Source: JANNSX01 sp041397825 (lineage in GTDB: Bacteria; Pseudomonadota; Alphaproteobacteria; Rhizobiales; Hyphomicrobiaceae). From it: 37,718 nt of DNA. Shown in pieces: positions 1 to 7,480 of this stretch; within the stretch, counting starts at the first letter, position 1; each line of letters opens with the position of its first letter. The stretch covers positions 1-37,718 of the forward strand of contig JAWKVX010000009.1 of the NCBI GenBank assembly GCA_041397825.1. The letters are read 5' to 3'. The translations under genes and the position numbers were made by a program. Under the pieces are notes generated by a model that saw nothing but the letters and a program-made list of their open reading frames with translations, did no database searches and was not told the origin of the DNA.

Positions 1-504
1 GTGCTCGCGCGGTTCATCACGCCGGATGACTGGGATCCGTTGCTCGAGGGCGTGGGGACGAACCGGTATGCGTATGCGGGGAACGATCCTGTCAACAAGA
101 GCGATCCGAATGGGCATCAGACGTTTCAAGATTCGGCCGATCAGTTCGGAGGCTATCAGCCTGGAGAGATCGAATACTCAGTAGACCCCATGAGGTCGAA
201 AGCACTCGCGAACAATTTTGACTCGGAATTATCCGGTGAAATATCACACGAAGAAGCTCAAGCGTTCCGTGATTTTGCAAATAGCCAGTTTGGATTGGAG
301 CGGGCGCAGGCGAATTATGCTAAGACAGGCCACTTGGGTGATTTTGGCGTTGCAGTTGCAGTCGCTGGCTATGAGAGTAGTAGAGCCACTTCAGCATACG
401 GAAAATTCCGCAGCCCAATCTCTATCAATGCGTTGACACCTCGACCCACAACTGCATATTCAAAGAACAGCACACTCAGCCGCGCTAAAAAAAAGGTTAC
501 GTAA
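1..504 (+). CDS. Rhs/YD-repeat polymorphic toxin, C-terminal part (5' end outside window)
   Basis: Rhs proteins are large secreted or surface-delivered shells that carry a variable toxin at the C-terminus after a conserved core. The first ~40 residues show the end of that core: RFITPDDWDP, then the hallmark NRYAYAGNDPVNKSDPNGH. The frame is open at base 1, so the GTG at position 1 is not a credible start and most of the gene lies upstream of the window. After residue ~40 the sequence becomes variable, as expected past the Rhs boundary. The frame stops at TAA 502-504, directly after a run of eight A (487-494). In the -1 frame the coding sequence continues to 842 and looks like the missing toxin domain. 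Base composition is clearly less GC-rich than the rest of the window, consistent with horizontal transfer. The Rhs core call is firm; whether the full toxin is made is uncertain. Confidence 0.85.
   Translation: MLARFITPDDWDPLLEGVGTNRYAYAGNDPVNKSDPNGHQTFQDSADQFGGYQPGEIEYSVDPMRSKALANNFDSELSGEISHEEAQAFRDFANSQFGLERAQANYAKTGHLGDFGVAVAVAGYESSRATSAYGKFRSPISINALTPRPTTAYSKNSTLSRAKKKVT
487..495 (+). other. Slippery A-tract, candidate -1 frameshift site in the rhs gene
   Basis: In the Rhs reading frame the codons are GCT AAA AAA AAG. Bases 489-495 therefore form the heptamer A AAA AAG in the correct phase, the same heptamer used for -1 frameshifting in E. coli dnaX. A -1 slip avoids the TAA at 502-504 and continues in the frame that is open from 489 to 842. 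No strong upstream Shine-Dalgarno-like stimulator or downstream stable stem is obvious, so a fixed one-base indel or a homopolymer assembly error is equally possible. Confidence 0.55.
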
Positions 505-524
505 TCGTAAATGTCAAAACAAAA

Positions 525-842
525 GTGCCAGAGCAACGATTTTACAAAGCAGGAATTACGTCTGGAAAATTCAGCATTCGTGGAATTCTAAATCGACCAC
601 AGCGACAGGTCGCAAAGCTCAACAAACAGTACGGTCCAGGTACGTACCAACACCGTGTTGTAGCTCAGTTCCCAAATCGACGCCGAGGGTTGGACTGGGA
701 ACAGAGGGTGGTCAACAAGCACGTTGAGAAGTACAATACTCCGCCGGTTGGAATGAGCAGGCCAGGCCCAGACGGTAGTGGCAGCACTCGTCCAGCTAGC
801 GATCCTAGCACGTACTCAGATGTTTTTGGATCGGTAAAATAA
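525..842 (+). CDS. Rhs C-terminal toxin domain in the -1 frame (possible GIY-YIG-like nuclease)
   Basis: The frame is open from 489. The GTG at 525 is the first start-like codon, but no Shine-Dalgarno sequence precedes it, so this is more likely the continuation of the rhs gene by frameshift than a separate gene. Read from 489 it begins KKGYVIVNVKT, followed by RFYKAGITSG, a later SIRGILNR and then LDWEQRVVNKHVEKYN. The order G-Y-V, Y-K-A-G-I-T, Arg, Glu resembles the GIY-YIG nuclease order (GIY, YIG-x-T, Arg, Glu). That is inference from motif spacing only. The tail is rich in Gly, Ser and Pro. The next gene starts 10 bases downstream and fits an immunity gene. Confidence 0.55.
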   Translation: MPEQRFYKAGITSGKFSIRGILNRPQRQVAKLNKQYGPGTYQHRVVAQFPNRRRGLDWEQRVVNKHVEKYNTPPVGMSRPGPDGSGSTRPASDPSTYSDVFGSVK

Positions 843-852
843 GGAGTTTTGC

Positions 853-1608
853 ATGAAGTTGAGTATGATCGTGCTGTGCTATGCTTCGAGCGTGGGCGGT
901 GCCAAACCTTTCAATGGGAAGGTTTGGCACATTGCTGAGAACTACCTCGACCACATTTCTCCATTCGAGACGGGAAAGTTCCGAAAGGTTCAGATATCAT
1001 TGAAACCCGAGTCCGGGGAGCAGGTGTTCGAGGCGCTCGATGTTTTGGACGTGCGGCGGGGTCCGTTTGAGTTGGCGACGCTTCTGGCAATGGAGAGGAT
1101 TGAGTTCCGTCACGCTGCGCTTTACATAATTCACGATGCAATGATGAAACTCGCCATCCGCCAAGGTTGGGATACAGCGTCTCTGCAGCAAGCATTTGAT
1201 AAGCTTGACAATTCGACGCTCGATAGAATTGTGGAGCGCAATAAGGTTGTGTTTAACCCGAATCGAAGTCGCCGCGCGATGCTTGTTGGCCACCACGATG
1301 AAGAGTCATTTCGAGTGTATGCTGCTGTGTGGAAGGAGCAATCCGATAGGCCGGCCATGCATCAGATGTGGGAGACCAAACCAATCTATGTATATTATCA
1401 ACCAGTGTTTGGTCGGCTTAAGTGGCGTGATAATCGTACGTTGCTTCTTTTATCTCGCGCCAACGAGGTCGTCGCTGAGTTGGATACTGAAACCGCCAAC
1501 GTCTTAGACATCTCGACAAGGTCGACAAGACCGTCACAGTCACCCAATGATAGCTCAAGTCGCTTCTTTATTCGTGGATTTGGCAAGCCCGGGGACAAGG
1601 TCCAGTAG
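853..1608 (+). CDS. Putative immunity protein for the Rhs toxin, unknown family
   Basis: This 251-residue protein starts at ATG 853, with AAGGAG about 7 bases upstream and only 10 bases after the stop of the toxin frame. I do not recognise its family. It has no signal peptide or membrane segment, so it should be cytoplasmic. It has a mixed charged composition with several Trp/Tyr-rich strands in the second half (around IYVYYQPVFGRLKWRD) and a Ser/Thr-rich stretch before a basic C-terminus. Immunity is inferred from position alone: in Rhs loci the cognate immunity gene follows the toxin tip immediately. Base composition matches the rhs gene and not the downstream core genes, supporting co-transfer. 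Confidence 0.6.
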   Translation: MKLSMIVLCYASSVGGAKPFNGKVWHIAENYLDHISPFETGKFRKVQISLKPESGEQVFEALDVLDVRRGPFELATLLAMERIEFRHAALYIIHDAMMKLAIRQGWDTASLQQAFDKLDNSTLDRIVERNKVVFNPNRSRRAMLVGHHDEESFRVYAAVWKEQSDRPAMHQMWETKPIYVYYQPVFGRLKWRDNRTLLLLSRANEVVAELDTETANVLDISTRSTRPSQSPNDSSSRFFIRGFGKPGDKVQ

Positions 1609-1665
1609 CTTCAGGTCGTTCGGCCAGTGCTGACTTTTATGAACGCGATGGCCGGCCGGTGGTAG

Positions 1666-1888
1666 TGTCCAGAATTTTTCGCACTTTCGTTTTTGGCTGA
1701 GCGGCGCTCGGCTGGGGCTCAGGCGCTTGCCGGTGTCGTCTGGTGATCGTTCAGCGGCTCCATCGATAGGTACTTCTTCGTCGACCATTCGGTGCCGGCG
1801 ACATGTCTCAACCTGGCTCCAGCCAGATTGAGATAGCAGGTAATGTCCAGAGTTTTTCGCACATTCTCGTTCAGCTGAGCGGTGCCCG
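1666..1888. repeat. Two direct 45-bp repeats flanking a hairpin; probable insertion-element remnant
   Basis: Bases 1666-1710 and 1844-1888 are ungapped direct copies (36 of 45 positions identical by eye), each beginning TGTCCAGA and containing TTTTTCGCAC and GCTGAGCGG. Between them, 1806-1833 forms a near-perfect inverted repeat (TCTCAA-c-CTGGCT-cc-AGCCAG-a-TTGAGA). The minus strand between the copies encodes a short peptide (RHVAGTEWSTKKYLSMEPL) that could be a transposase C-terminus, but I cannot assign a family. The interval 1609-1943 has no convincing intact gene. Its position between an Rhs island and core metabolic genes fits a decayed mobile element. Confidence 0.4.
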
Positions 1889-1943
1889 TTTGAATCCATG
1901 ATCGCTACTCCCGGGTGGCCACAAAACCTGCTCTAATCCCCCC

Positions 1944-2116
1944 ATGGACGCGACGCCCGACAGCTGCATCTCCAATCTCTCCACCCGCCTCGCCGAGGCC
2001 GGGCTTGCCGACGAGGCCGCGCTGATGCGTGCCCGTCGCGCGCAGGTCAAAACCGGTCAGCGCTTCGACACCGTGCCTCCGAGCTCGGCATCGCCCCCGA
2101 ACGCCCGCCGGCCTAG
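1944..2116 (+). pseudogene. Short decayed or frameshifted hypothetical gene
   Basis: ATG 1944 opens an Ala/Arg-rich helical peptide (MDATPDSC, then STRLAEAGLADEAALMRARR). In its own frame it runs to 2222 and becomes Pro/Arg/Ser nonsense antisense to glcF. Adding one base near 2073-2075 would instead give VASELGIAPERPPA and a stop at TAG 2114-2116. That stop shares the bases CTAG with the glcF stop on the other strand, as expected for tightly convergent genes. This is therefore probably a small gene with a one-base loss. The family is unknown and the call is tentative. Confidence 0.25.
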
Positions 2117-3474
2117 CGCGCGGCCTTCAGCGTCGCGATCCTGCCTTCCGGAACCTCCTGCACACGCTCCTCGAAGCGCTCGAGACCCCGCGGCACCGGA
2201 CCGCCATAGGCCCAGTCGATGAGCTCGATCGTGTGTACCACCGGCACGTCGGTCGCCCGTTGCAGTTGCGTGATGCAGCCGATGTTGCCGGTCGCAATGA
2301 CATCGGGTGCCGTGCTCTCGATGTTTGCGACCTTGCGCTTCAGTAGCTGGGCGGAGATGTCGGGCTGGAGGATGTTGTAGGTTCCGGCCGAACCGCAACA
2401 GACATGACCCTCCGGAATCTCGACGACCGAGAACCCCGCCCGTTCGAGAAGGCGTCTCGGCTCGTCGATGACCCGCTGGCCATGCTGCATCGAGCAGGCC
2501 GAGTGGTAGGCCACGCGCAGCGAGGACCAGCGCCTGGGCGGTCCGGGGTCGCGGCGCGAGAGATATTCGGTGATGTCCTTGGCGAGTCCGGATACGGTGA
2601 CGGCGTCGCTCTGCACGGACGGATGCGCGTTCAGGAGATGTGCATAGTCCTTGACCGTCGTGCCACATCCGGATGCCGTGATGACGATCGCATCGGCCGG
2701 CTCGGTGGTCATGACATGTTGCCAGGCCTGGACATTGCGGGCCGCCTGACGGATCGCCTCGTCCTGGAAACCCATGTGCTGCACGAGTGCGCCGCAGCAG
2801 CCGGCCTCGGGGGCGACGATCACCTCGACGCCGAGGCGCGTCAGCATGCGGATCGTGGCCGTGTTGATGTCCGGGCGCAGCACCTGCTGGGCGCAGCCGC
2901 CGAGAAGAATGACACGGCCCCGTCTCTCGCCCAGCGCAGCGGAGGACCGCGCCAGGCGGCCGATGCCCCGCCCACGCAGGTCTCTCGGCACGAGATCGAG
3001 CATGGCGGCGATCGCCTTGAGCCCCAGACCGCGCAAAAGGCCACGAAACGGCCGGGCGAGGGGCGCGGCAAGCGTCGCCAACCGCATGCGGCCGGGATGC
3101 GGAACGATCGAGCGGAGTATCCGTCGCGACAGCCGGTCGGCGAGACGTCTACGCCCGGTCGCCTCGATCCGCGTTCTCGCCAGATCGACGAGATGCATGT
3201 AGTCGACGCCGCTCGGACAGGTCGTCATGCACGAAAGGCAGGAGAGACAGCGGTCGACGTGAGTGCGGATCTCGGACGATGCCGGCCGGCCGCTCTCGAG
3301 CATGTCCTTGATCATGTAGATCCGGCCGCGCGGTGAATCGCGCTCGTCGCCGAGAGTCAGGTAGGTCGGGCAGGTCGCCGTACAGAGCCCGCAATGCACG
3401 CACCGCCTCAGGATGGCGTTCGCCTCCCGAAGATCCGGATCCTGTAGCTGCTCGGCCGTGAAGTTTGTCTGCAT
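2113..3474 (-). CDS. glcF: Glycolate oxidase iron-sulfur subunit GlcF
   Basis: GlcF is the electron-transfer subunit of the GlcDEF complex, which oxidises glycolate to glyoxylate and passes electrons towards the respiratory chain. The protein has 453 residues from ATG 3474 (MQTNFTAEQL), although the frame stays open far upstream. Two [4Fe-4S] ferredoxin motifs are visible: CVHCGLCTATCP (Cys25, 28, 31, 35) and CLSCLSCMTTCP (Cys76, 79, 82, 86). Two CCG-type cysteine-rich domains follow, around GCAQ...GCCG and HSACSMQHG...CCGSAGTYN, typical of heterodisulfide-reductase-like subunits. It is the last gene of glcDEF and starts 14 bases after the glcE stop. Length and motifs are normal for the family. 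Confidence 0.95.
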   Translation of the reverse strand: MQTNFTAEQLQDPDLREANAILRRCVHCGLCTATCPTYLTLGDERDSPRGRIYMIKDMLESGRPASSEIRTHVDRCLSCLSCMTTCPSGVDYMHLVDLARTRIEATGRRRLADRLSRRILRSIVPHPGRMRLATLAAPLARPFRGLLRGLGLKAIAAMLDLVPRDLRGRGIGRLARSSAALGERRGRVILLGGCAQQVLRPDINTATIRMLTRLGVEVIVAPEAGCCGALVQHMGFQDEAIRQAARNVQAWQHVMTTEPADAIVITASGCGTTVKDYAHLLNAHPSVQSDAVTVSGLAKDITEYLSRRDPGPPRRWSSLRVAYHSACSMQHGQRVIDEPRRLLERAGFSVVEIPEGHVCCGSAGTYNILQPDISAQLLKRKVANIESTAPDVIATGNIGCITQLQRATDVPVVHTIELIDWAYGGPVPRGLERFEERVQEVPEGRIATLKAAR

Positions 3475-3488
3475 CGGAGCTATCGATC

Positions 3489-4709
3489 CTAGAAGTCGGA
3501 ATACATGCGTCGCGGGTTGAGAATGCCCGCGGGATCGAAGCTTTGCTTCAAGCCCTGGGATAGCCGGTGCACGGCCATGTCGAGCGGTTGGAACACTTCG
3601 ACGGCGCGCCGGACGGCAGGCTCGGCGCGGACGAGCGTGGCATGGCCGCCGCGGGTGGCGACGACGCGGCGGATCTCGGCCGAGCCGGCGTCGACGGAGG
3701 CCGGCACCTCGAGCCAGACGAGCCCGCCCGACCAGTCGTAGGCCGCAGTGCACGTCATGTAGTTCGAAATTGCGCCGACGAGACGCGGTCCGATCTCCGG
3801 CGGTGTCGAGAGCCGCCAGACCGGGTCGCTCGTGGCCTCGAGGAAGGACAAGCGCCTCAGCTCCTCCCAAAATGCGAGAGACGCCGGGTGATCGAGCTCC
3901 AGCATGTCGCCGTAGGCCGCGAATAGATCCTTGAGCTTGCCGATCCGGTAGGCGACGGAAGAGGAGAACCCTTCGATGCGCAGCGCCGTGACCGAGCTGC
4001 CGGCGCCGCTGAGCAGGCGATGTGACAGTCGGCCCACGAGCGGCGCATGCAGGTGCACGGCTCCCGTCACCTCGTAGGGTGTGCCCATGGCGCCGGTGAG
4101 GACTTCGATGGCGATCTCGTCCGGCTGATCGAAAAGCAGCAGCGTGCGCGTCTCCTCGGGCTTCGGGACGGCGCGAAGCGTGACCTCGGTCAGGGCGGCG
4201 AGCGTGCCCCAGCTTCCCGCCAGGCCTCGGCAAAGGTCGTAGCCGGTCACGTTCTTCATGACGCGACCGCCCGCCTTGAACGCCTCGCCCCGTCCGTTGA
4301 CGGCGCGCAGACCCAGAACATGATCGCGTACGGCCGCGCCGGCGATGCGGCGCGCACCTGACAGGTTGGTGGCGACCAAGCCGCCGACCGTCCCGAGCTG
4401 CGGCTTCTCGCCGAGCATCGGCCCGAGATCGACGGGCTCGAAGGCCAGCATCTGATTGTGCTTGGCGAGCTCGGCCTCGAGGCCGGCGACCGGGGTTGCC
4501 GCCCTGACTGAGATGACCATCTCCCCAGGCTCGTAGAAAATCAATCCGCGGAGGTTCCGGAGAGACACCTCCGCCTCGACCTCCATCGGCCGTCCGACCT
4601 TGCGTTTCGAGCCGCCGCTCGTGATCTCGATGGGATGTGGCCCGCGCGCAGCCTCGCTGAAGATGTGCGCCAGGTCGCGCTCATCGGCCGGTCTCAGGGC
4701 TTGGCTCAT
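3489..4709 (-). CDS. glcE: Glycolate oxidase FAD-binding subunit GlcE
   Basis: GlcE is the smaller flavin-binding subunit of glycolate oxidase. The protein has 406 residues, starting MSQALRPADERDLAH. A PCMH-type FAD domain covers roughly residues 25-205, with the characteristic FEPVDLGPMLGE (90-101), GTVGGLVATNLSGARR (106-121), RDHVLGL and GGRVMKNVTGYDL (147-159) segments. The C-terminus contains LSQGLKQSFDPAGILNPRR, the usual closing FDP-x-G-I-x-NP signature of FAD-linked oxidases. It lies between glcD and glcF with 10- and 14-base gaps, so the three are one operon and presumably one membrane-associated complex. Confidence 0.93.
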   Translation of the reverse strand: MSQALRPADERDLAHIFSEAARGPHPIEITSGGSKRKVGRPMEVEAEVSLRNLRGLIFYEPGEMVISVRAATPVAGLEAELAKHNQMLAFEPVDLGPMLGEKPQLGTVGGLVATNLSGARRIAGAAVRDHVLGLRAVNGRGEAFKAGGRVMKNVTGYDLCRGLAGSWGTLAALTEVTLRAVPKPEETRTLLLFDQPDEIAIEVLTGAMGTPYEVTGAVHLHAPLVGRLSHRLLSGAGSSVTALRIEGFSSSVAYRIGKLKDLFAAYGDMLELDHPASLAFWEELRRLSFLEATSDPVWRLSTPPEIGPRLVGAISNYMTCTAAYDWSGGLVWLEVPASVDAGSAEIRRVVATRGGHATLVRAEPAVRRAVEVFQPLDMAVHRLSQGLKQSFDPAGILNPRRMYSDF

Positions 4710-4719
4710 CGGCGCACTC

Positions 4720-6156
4720 TCATTCCGTCTCGCGAAGGTCGAGCGGCAGAACCTTGCCGGGATTGAGCAGCCAGCCGGGGTCGAAGACCTCTTTCAATCG
4801 CTTCTGCTGGGCCAGATCCGTCGGTGTGAATTGCAAGGGCATCAGGTCTCGCTTCTCGATGCCGACACCATGCTCGCCCGTCAGGCAGCCGCCGACGGCG
4901 ACGCAATGCTTGAGAATCTCGGCGCCGCAGGCCTCCACTTGCTCGATCGCTCCCGGCTGATTCGCATCATAGAGAATGAGGGGATGCAGATTGCCGTCGC
5001 CGGCGTGAAAAATGTTGGCCGCCCGGAAACCGAAGCGCTCGGCGATCGCCGCGATCGCCGTCAGCGTCTCCGGCAACCGGGACAGCGGGATGGTGCCATC
5101 CATGCAGAGGTAGTCGGCGACCCGGCCGATGGCGCCAAAGGCGGATTTCCGACCCCTCCAGATTGCGGCAGTCTCCGTCTCGCTCTGGCTGATCCGGATG
5201 GTCGTCGGATTGGCGGGGCTCGCAAGCTGCCGGATCTTGCTCAGCGCCTCGTCGATCTCGGCGTCGGAGCCCTCCACCTCGATGATGAGCATGGCCTCGA
5301 CATCGAGGGGATAGCCGGCCTTGGCGAAGCTCTCGCAGACCTGGATTGCAGGCTTGTCCATGAACTCGATGGCGACCGGCACGATGCCGGCGGCGATGAT
5401 GCGGGCCACGGCCGTTCCGGCATCCTCGCTCGAGCGGAAGCCGATCAGCATTGGCCGGGCGCCCTCCGGCTTCTTCAGGATCCGAACGGTCGCCTCGGTC
5501 ACGACACCGAATTGGCCCTCCGAGCCGACGATCAATCCGAGCAGGTCGTAACCCGGTGCGTCCAGGTGAGCGCCGCCGATATCGACGATCGTGCCGTCGA
5601 CCAGCACCATTCTCACGCCCAGGAGGTTGTTGGTGGTGACGCCGTATTTGAGGCAATGCGCGCCGCCCGAGTTCATGGCGATATTGCCGGCAATGGTGCA
5701 GGCGAGCTGGCTCGAGGGATCGGGCGCATAGAAGAAACCGTTGGCGCCCACCGCCTCGGAGATCGCGAGATTGGTGATGCCGGCCTGCACGCGGGCGGAC
5801 CGGTTGGCGTAGTCGATCTCGAGCACCTGGCTCATGCGCCCGAGCCCCAGCACGATACCGTCCTCCGCCGGCAAGGCGCCGCCGGCAAGCGAGGTGCCGG
5901 CTCCGCGCGGCACGACCTTCACGCCGTGGGTATGACAGTAGGCCATCGTCGCCGCGACCTGCTCGGTCGTCTCGGGGAGTACGACGGCCAGCGGTTTCGC
6001 TGCGTAGGCCGTCAAGGCGTCCGTCTCGAAGCTCCGGCAGCCGTCATCGTCACCAATGACATTAGCCTGGCCCATTAGTCGCTCTAGGTCGCGGACGATG
6101 CGCGAGCGGTTCGCGAGAATCGTCGGGTCCGGCGTCGGACGCTGAAGTATGCCCAC
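4720..6156 (-). CDS. glcD: Glycolate oxidase catalytic flavoprotein subunit GlcD
   Basis: GlcD is the main catalytic flavoprotein of glycolate oxidase (FAD-linked oxidase, D-lactate dehydrogenase/VAO family). The protein has 478 residues, normal for the family. The FAD-binding PCMH domain spans about residues 53-230, with VVPRGAGTSLAGGALP (81-96) and MNSGGAHCLKYG (161-172). The C-terminal catalytic domain carries FHAGDGNLHPLI (383-394) and CLTGEHGVGIEK (424-435), whose histidines act in catalysis and metal binding in the family. It is first in the operon glcD-glcE-glcF. A divergent LysR gene lies 378 bases upstream and is the likely regulator; control by glycolate is inference. Confidence 0.95.
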   Translation of the reverse strand: MGILQRPTPDPTILANRSRIVRDLERLMGQANVIGDDDGCRSFETDALTAYAAKPLAVVLPETTEQVAATMAYCHTHGVKVVPRGAGTSLAGGALPAEDGIVLGLGRMSQVLEIDYANRSARVQAGITNLAISEAVGANGFFYAPDPSSQLACTIAGNIAMNSGGAHCLKYGVTTNNLLGVRMVLVDGTIVDIGGAHLDAPGYDLLGLIVGSEGQFGVVTEATVRILKKPEGARPMLIGFRSSEDAGTAVARIIAAGIVPVAIEFMDKPAIQVCESFAKAGYPLDVEAMLIIEVEGSDAEIDEALSKIRQLASPANPTTIRISQSETETAAIWRGRKSAFGAIGRVADYLCMDGTIPLSRLPETLTAIAAIAERFGFRAANIFHAGDGNLHPLILYDANQPGAIEQVEACGAEILKHCVAVGGCLTGEHGVGIEKRDLMPLQFTPTDLAQQKRLKEVFDPGWLLNPGKVLPLDLRETE

Positions 6157-6192
6157 GGTGCCCTCATGCTGTGCGGCGTTTTCATAGCGCTA

Positions 6193-6296
6193 GAGCACGC
6201 TCAGGCAAAGTGGAAGCCGGATTGCCGTCAGAGCCTGCTCAAAGCCAACACCTTGGAGCGGGTCCAAGGGGCCGCGCGGCGCGAGCCCGCTCCAAG
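6193..6296. repeat. Intergenic palindromic element between glcD and the LysR gene
   Basis: Two nested structures lie side by side. The first runs from GAGCA (6193-6197) to TGCTC (6236-6240), with an inner GGCAA/TTGCC pair (6204-6208 and 6222-6226) around AAGTGGAAGCCGG. This layout resembles the dispersed intergenic palindromes common in Rhizobiales genomes. The second pairs CTTGGAGCGGG (6252-6262) with CCCGCTCCAAG (6286-6296); an alternative smaller hairpin is CCTTGGA/TCCAAGG at 6251-6269. It may be a REP-like repeat or act in mRNA folding; the similarity to known repeats is from memory. Confidence 0.4.
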
Positions 6297-6373
6297 AGGG
6301 TAATGTTGCCACGCCCTGGCGGCTTCTCAAGGGCGGATTGGACGTTTGAGGTGGCGGGGCCGGCTGTCGCCCA

Positions 6374-6426
6374 AATTGGCAACCTCTGGTTAATTTTCTC
6401 TTGACTACAATTGAAAATTGCCAATT
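6374..6426. promoter_or_regulatory. Candidate LysR-type operator/promoter between lysR and glcDEF
   Basis: A 9-bp inverted repeat AATTGGCAA (6374-6382) / TTGCCAATT (6418-6426) brackets an AT-rich core in an otherwise GC-rich divergent intergenic region. A TTGACT hexamer (6401-6406) lies in the core and could be a -35 element for the plus-strand LysR gene. LysR regulators commonly bind such dyads between themselves and a divergent target operon. The site is a prediction. Confidence 0.4.
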
Positions 6427-6534
6427 CATGAAAATCGGAATAGACGCATTCCTTCCATCGGCGAACGGATCTTGTGCGTTGATGGGGGGAATGCGGCACC
6501 TATTCAGAGGGTTAGGCGTCAACAGGAGAGGGCC

Positions 6535-7452
6535 ATGACGGATACGACCGATCTCGAGATATTTGCCAGGGTGGCCCGCACAGGCAACATGTCGGCAGCA
6601 GGGCGCGAGATGGGGTTGTCGCCGGCGGTCGTGAGCAAGCGCATCAGCCTCTTGGAGGATCGGCTCGGCGCAAGGCTTTTCCAGCGCTCGACGCGGCAGC
6701 TCTCGCTCACGGACATCGGCGAAGGTTACTTCCGGCGGGTGGTCGACATTCTGAGCCTGGTCGAGGAATCGGAGGACTTCATCGCCCGCTACAACGCCAG
6801 GCCCTCCGGACGGCTGAAGGTCAACGCCTCGGCAGCGGTGCTGCGCCGTCTCGTCGTGCCGCATCTGCCGGGGTTCGCACGGCTCTATCCCGACGTCGAG
6901 GTGGATCTCCACGCCTCGGACGAGCCCGCCGACGTCATACGGGACGGCATCGACGTCGCCCTCCATGTCGGCAAAGCGCCTGGCGAGGACCTTGAATACC
7001 TGCAACTGACCGATCTGCCGCAGGTTCTCTGTGCCTCGCCGGACTATCTCGAGGAGGAAGGGCGGCCGAGCCAGCCGTCGCATCTCAAGGACCACATCTG
7101 TCTTGGGCATGCGGACGAGGAGTACTGGCGCCTCGTCAACGGCCGCGACAACCACATCATTCGCATCAACAGCCGGTTGCGGACGAACTGCTCGGACCTC
7201 ATCCGCGAGGCGGCCCTGGCCGGTCTCGGAATTGCGCTCTGCCCGGCTGCCGCGATCGACAAGGAGCTGGCGAATGGCAGTCTGTTGCATGTGATGCCGG
7301 ATTGGCTGAGCGATGCTCCGAGTCGCCTCTACGCCGTGCTCGCGTGCCGTGAGTTCATGCCGGCGAAGGTCGAGGCGTTTCTCGACTTCTTCAAGTCCCG
7401 CATCGAGGGGCAGCCGGAGCAGCAATCCGAGAAGATCAGGGCCCTCGCGTGA
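6535..7452 (+). CDS. LysR-family transcriptional regulator, divergent from glcDEF
   Basis: This 305-residue protein starts at ATG 6535 (MTDTTDLEIF), chosen because AGGAG lies at 6524-6528. The frame is open further upstream but those residues are not LysR-like. The N-terminal winged HTH (residues ~3-62) shows the classic pattern: FARVARTGNMSAAGREMGLSPAVVSKRISLLEDRLGARLFQRSTR. The effector-binding type-2 periplasmic-binding-protein fold follows from ~90 to ~295. LysR regulators activate a divergent neighbour on binding a co-inducer, so glcDEF is the natural target; glycolate as the ligand is inference. It converges with the downstream minus-strand gene with only 28 bases between stops. Confidence 0.9.
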   Translation: MTDTTDLEIFARVARTGNMSAAGREMGLSPAVVSKRISLLEDRLGARLFQRSTRQLSLTDIGEGYFRRVVDILSLVEESEDFIARYNARPSGRLKVNASAAVLRRLVVPHLPGFARLYPDVEVDLHASDEPADVIRDGIDVALHVGKAPGEDLEYLQLTDLPQVLCASPDYLEEEGRPSQPSHLKDHICLGHADEEYWRLVNGRDNHIIRINSRLRTNCSDLIREAALAGLGIALCPAAAIDKELANGSLLHVMPDWLSDAPSRLYAVLACREFMPAKVEAFLDFFKSRIEGQPEQQSEKIRALA

Positions 7453-7480
7453 GCGCAGGCGACCTTGGGAGACGGCCCGA

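Noticed and set aside
2404..3336. Long plus-strand open frame opposite glcF
   Set aside because: Arg/Gly/Asp-rich composition with no family resemblance; it is the antisense shadow of a certain gene in GC-rich DNA.
4600..6078. 492-codon plus-strand open frame opposite glcD/glcE
   Set aside because: Antisense shadow spanning two real genes and their junction; low-complexity composition, no ribosome site.
6190..7425. 411-codon minus-strand frame covering the LysR gene and its promoter
   Set aside because: It runs through the palindromic repeat and is antisense to a clear LysR protein; no recognisable domain.
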